DNA from: Bacteroidales bacterium
GTDB taxonomy: Bacteria > Bacteroidota > Bacteroidia > Bacteroidales > VadinHA17
DNA length: 64,000 nt
Direction of reading: 5' to 3'
NCBI GenBank assembly: GCA_021371855.1
Contig: JAJFVL010000022.1
Span: 1 to 64,000 of the forward strand
Part shown: in pieces, positions 61,448-64,000 of the stretch
Layout: every line of letters begins with the position of its first letter
How positions within the stretch are numbered: the stretch's first letter is position 1
Translations under genes and position numbers: made by a program
The notes under the pieces: model-generated
What the model saw: only the letters and a program-made list of their open reading frames with translations
The model's database searches: none
Told to the model about the DNA's origin: nothing

Positions 61448-61455
61448 CAAAGATA
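61448..61455 (-). promoter_or_regulatory. Candidate -7 promoter box of the MoeB-like gene
   Basis: TATCTTTG on the minus strand, 23 bases before the ATG at 61424; followed by a CCTTGTTTC-rich leader. It supports the shorter start. Confidence 0.45.
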
Positions 61456-61519
61456 AGGGAGGTATGTAAAAGAAACAAGGAGTTATATTGCACAAAAAAA
61501 TAGACGCGTATAAAAATGC

Positions 61520-61561
61520 AAAGGGCGCAAAGAATAACATAAATTTATCTTTGCGCCCTTT
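61520..61561. terminator. Strong hairpin after the porin-like gene
   Basis: AAAGGGCGCAAAGA pairs perfectly over 14 bp with TCTTTGCGCCCTTT around a 14-base loop. It lies between two minus-strand genes and probably ends transcription of the barrel protein. It may also be a dispersed repeat, since TTTGCG words recur beside it. Confidence 0.55.
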
Positions 61562-61626
61562 ACTTAAACTTTGCGTTCTCCGCGGTTAAAAAAGTCTTCT
61601 CAACAGGTTCATATGATAATTTACCA

Positions 61627-62574
61627 TTAATCGTTAAAAGTAAATGCCAGGCCTATCTCAAAAGGGTAAAGATCATATCCTCCGGGTCCCTTCCCTGATT
61701 TGAAAAGGGGAGTCATGTAATATGTTGAGTAGATTTGAAAATTCTCATATCCGATACGTGCAGTGGCTCCGCAACGGAGCATATTCAGACTGAAATCATC
61801 ATTTGATTTTACTTTTTCACCGTCAGGGAAAACAATTTTATTATGAGAACTGATTTTTACTGCTCCGATCGGCCCTGCAGCGATATTAATATGGTTATGA
61901 TTGACAGGTACCTGAAATTCGAGCATAAATGGGAGATTTAAATACAAGGTTGTAAGCTTGGACTTTTTATATGAAGTACCTGGTTCCGGAACGAGCTCTG
62001 TGATTACCCCATTTGTTCCTTTAATGATATTGTTATCTCCGTCAAACCTGTAGTTGTTCCAGTTTAGTCCGAGCCCGGTTACAAATCCGATATGCCTTGT
62101 CAATCCGAGACTCAGTTGTGCGAAATTAATATTGAAATTTGACGACTTATTTGAATGAAGTGTCATGTAATCTATATCATCGGGCATTACAAAACTCATA
62201 TCAGATGTAAGATAACTGTTAAGACCAACCTCAACTCCTGCCCAGTGTCCTTTAAACCTGCTTCTTCCGCTGGTTCTTTGGCTATCAGAATCATGCTGAT
62301 CAAATTCGTCAGATTCCTCGTACTTCTCAAATTTAAATTTTGGCCCTTCAAGTGATTCCAGAACACTCAGGCCCCTGTCACCGATTCTCATGTCGAATGT
62401 TGAATCACTATTTTCAATTGTTATAAGATCTTTTCCTATAATGACTTTAGTGTTCTCATCAGCAATGGAATCTGTTCTCTGCTTTTTGCCGTCCTGATCT
62501 TCAGCCGAAATTTCCTGGCTGAAGCCCTGAATTATTATTGCTGTAAGTATTACAGCTATTCCAACCTTTCTCAT
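61627..62574 (-). CDS. Outer-membrane beta-barrel (PorT-like) protein
   Basis: A 315-residue exported protein with signal peptide MRKVGIAVILTAIIIQGFSQ. A charged ~75-residue linker follows, then about 200 residues of alternating strands typical of the Bacteroidota outer-membrane barrel family (WAGVEVGLNSYLTSDM, GFVTGLGLNWNNYRF, LYLNLPFMLEFQVP) ending in the aromatic-terminal strand PFEIGLAFTF. It is in an apparent operon with the upstream membrane protein and ECF sigma factor, which may control it. The specific role is unknown. Confidence 0.78.
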   Translation of the reverse strand: MRKVGIAVILTAIIIQGFSQEISAEDQDGKKQRTDSIADENTKVIIGKDLITIENSDSTFDMRIGDRGLSVLESLEGPKFKFEKYEESDEFDQHDSDSQRTSGRSRFKGHWAGVEVGLNSYLTSDMSFVMPDDIDYMTLHSNKSSNFNINFAQLSLGLTRHIGFVTGLGLNWNNYRFDGDNNIIKGTNGVITELVPEPGTSYKKSKLTTLYLNLPFMLEFQVPVNHNHINIAAGPIGAVKISSHNKIVFPDGEKVKSNDDFSLNMLRCGATARIGYENFQIYSTYYMTPLFKSGKGPGGYDLYPFEIGLAFTFND

Positions 62575-62633
62575 GATAATGATAATTAAATGTTAATTGT
62601 TTCTGAGATGGGACGAACAGGAGCTTTAAAAAG

Positions 62634-63734
62634 TTACTCCGATAATTCGGTTTTTTTAACCGGAGCATTAAACTTCAGTATAGCTGAAGTGAAATAAATC
62701 GATTTCAACTCCCCGTTCTCATCATTTTTCTTTTTTAGTGTCATATTCCAGCCGAGTAATTTATTGATACCTTTCATTCCGGCTTCTGCAATTTCGTAGA
62801 CTTTAAGAGGGTTATCCTGTAAAGAATTTTCTTTTAATATCTTTTCCCGGAAAGTCTTTGCAATAAGCCTGCTGATTTTATTCCCGTCATTATCGTAAGG
62901 CGGGGCAGTAAAAATGACATCAGATGTAATAAGAGTGTTGCTGACAATTTCTTCCCTAAGATCGATATGTAAGTTTACCGGGACTTTATTAATAGCTGTT
63001 TCCGGTATAACAGGCTTCTTTAGTAATTGATCACCCGGTTTTAAAAGATTTGAATCGGGTTGAAACATAGCAGAATTCATCTGCTGAACTCCGGCCAGTA
63101 AACTTTCATTTTTTTGCTTAATGGCAGAGGTTTTTTCTTTGGTTATTGATTTTTCAGGTATTGTATCATTTGTTTTTTGCAGGAAGCTGCTGTCTGCCCT
63201 GATATCCTGCGCAGTATTTCTGAGTTCATCCGGCAGGCTCCGCGGAGCGGAAAGATAAACCATTATTATCAATAAAACAGCCGCCGCCGCACTTAATCCA
63301 ATCAACGATAAACGCATGATTTTATGTGCAGGAGATCTCTTAATAAGTTTGTTTTTATATCTGTAACTTACTTCCGCAGGGACAAGCCTCATTTTCTGAA
63401 TTAACTCAAAAATCCTCTTTTTTTCCTGATCATGACCGATGCTCTCTTTCAGTTCTGTTTGCTGGTCTGCGGAAAGATCATTTTCAAGGTAAGCTACACA
63501 CAGGTTTTCGAACTGAGTCAAATGAAGATCTTCAATTGATTTTTTCAGTTTATTTTTATGAGGAAACAATTCTGCAGAAGGCTTTAACCTGAATCTGCTC
63601 ATTTCATCAAATCCTTCTTTAAGATCAGGATTTTCATTCAGGAATAATTCAAGCTGTTCAACCTGGAGGTTGTTAAGCTTCCCGTCGAGCCAATCCGTGA
63701 GCCATATTTCGTAGTTTGTCCTGTCAATTTTCAT
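62634..63734 (-). CDS. Putative anti-sigma-like single-TM protein
   Basis: A 366-residue protein with one TM helix at about 139-161 (MRLSLIGLSAAAAVLLIIMVYL). A ~138-residue N-terminal cytoplasmic part with two zinc-finger-less anti-sigma-like helical segments (WLTDWLDGKLNNLQVEQLELFL and AYLENDLSADQQTELKESI) precedes it, and a ~205-residue periplasmic part follows. The repeated phrase YLENDL/WLDGKL...QLELFL resembles the helices by which anti-sigma factors hold sigma. Its start lies two bases after the ECF sigma stop, so it is the obvious candidate to regulate that factor. Confidence 0.7.
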   Translation of the reverse strand: MKIDRTNYEIWLTDWLDGKLNNLQVEQLELFLNENPDLKEGFDEMSRFRLKPSAELFPHKNKLKKSIEDLHLTQFENLCVAYLENDLSADQQTELKESIGHDQEKKRIFELIQKMRLVPAEVSYRYKNKLIKRSPAHKIMRLSLIGLSAAAAVLLIIMVYLSAPRSLPDELRNTAQDIRADSSFLQKTNDTIPEKSITKEKTSAIKQKNESLLAGVQQMNSAMFQPDSNLLKPGDQLLKKPVIPETAINKVPVNLHIDLREEIVSNTLITSDVIFTAPPYDNDGNKISRLIAKTFREKILKENSLQDNPLKVYEIAEAGMKGINKLLGWNMTLKKKNDENGELKSIYFTSAILKFNAPVKKTELSE

Positions 63735-63736
63735 GG

Positions 63737-64000
63737 CTACAATACCGTTTCAATTTTCCCGATGAAATTTTTCAATGCAAGCCGTCCCCTGTAGATATTT
63801 ATTTTCACCTGTGCTTCAGTCTGTCCGGTGATTTCTCCAATCTCTTTATAGCTGTATCCTTCATAATCCCTTAAAGTCACGGAAGCTTTTTGCTGATCTG
63901 GCAGATGCTCCAGGGCTTTATGGAGAATTTCATTCAGATCGCTGTATTGCGATTCATAAACAAGATCGGTTTCATATGATTCTTCAAGAGTTACTGTTCT
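63737..64000 (-). CDS. ECF RNA polymerase sigma factor, C-terminal part (runs off the window)
   Basis: 87 residues ending at the TAG at 63737-63739. They contain sigma region 4: LEHLPDQQKASVTLRDYEGYSYKEIGEITGQTEAQVKINIYRGR, a helix-turn-helix that reads the -35 promoter element, preceded by a linker from region 2, which lies beyond the window. The next gene starts two bases downstream and looks like its anti-sigma partner, with an outer-membrane protein after that. An envelope-stress circuit is a reasonable inference. Confidence 0.88.
   Translation of the reverse strand, partial: RTVTLEESYETDLVYESQYSDLNEILHKALEHLPDQQKASVTLRDYEGYSYKEIGEITGQTEAQVKINIYRGRLALKNFIGKIETVL

Overview
The window comes from a Bacteroidota chromosome, most likely a Bacteroidales-like lineage. 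The evidence is a moderately AT-rich sequence, few Shine-Dalgarno sites, several TAnnTTTG -7 boxes upstream of starts, and family content typical of the phylum: DUF4271-HemD-RnpA order, NEW3/ABC trio, KETAHQLGTP-type histidine kinase, PorT-like barrel, U32 peptidase, and an ECF sigma with a membrane partner. No rRNA, complete tRNA or CRISPR array was seen.

Layout. 1-0.3 kb: the 3' end of a group II intron (domains V and VI) followed by REP-like hairpins. 0.5-24.4 kb: core genes. These are a lipoprotein, a Tat-exported superoxide dismutase, acyl-CoA synthetase, QueD, PolA (flanked by inverted copies of a GC-rich palindromic element), MoaD/MoaE, an S41 protease, RnpA, HemD, DUF4271, DeoC, an MFS exporter, Dtd, MntP, a PHP phosphatase, a TldD/PmbA pair, a NEW3 protein with an ABC exporter, and a GNAT enzyme. 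24.4-49 kb: an accessory island that opens with an IS21 IstB remnant. 49-64 kb: core genes again. These are PPi-type phosphofructokinase, RsgA, a degenerate hybrid kinase, U32 peptidase, a histidine kinase, an AsmA-like protein, PepE, a MoeB-like E1, a porin-like barrel, and a membrane protein with an ECF sigma factor.

The island. Its first third holds three modules, each bracketed by complementary ends (GTTA... before the first gene, ...TAAY after the last gene), the layout of integron gene cassettes. No integrase is in view. Module 1 is a membrane protein plus a ComEC-like metallo-beta-lactamase (MBL). Module 2 is a PD-(D/E)XK-like nuclease, a two-TM coiled-coil protein and a polyproline microprotein. 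Module 3 is an MBL hydrolase, an E2-E1 fusion, a JAB/JAMM peptidase and a four-TM protein. Module 3 has the ubiquitin-like conjugation and deconjugation parts of type II CBASS, but an MBL protein stands where the nucleotidyltransferase would be. These three are the best candidates for undescribed defence systems.

The middle of the island is a type I restriction operon (hsdM, dinD, small ORF, hsdS, RAYT, hsdR). Its hsdR carries an in-frame, inverted-repeat-bounded DUF559 endonuclease element, and one C-to-T difference between two 48-bp repeat copies now makes a stop codon. The RAYT transposase gene carries a perfect 28-bp GTAG-type palindrome in its own coding sequence. The right part holds a truncated serine recombinase, a primase-helicase fusion resembling TOTE conflict systems, an AlbA_2/ATPase regulator, two YdeI-family proteins and a pentapeptide-repeat protein.

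All functions are read from sequence motifs. No database or folding computation was run.
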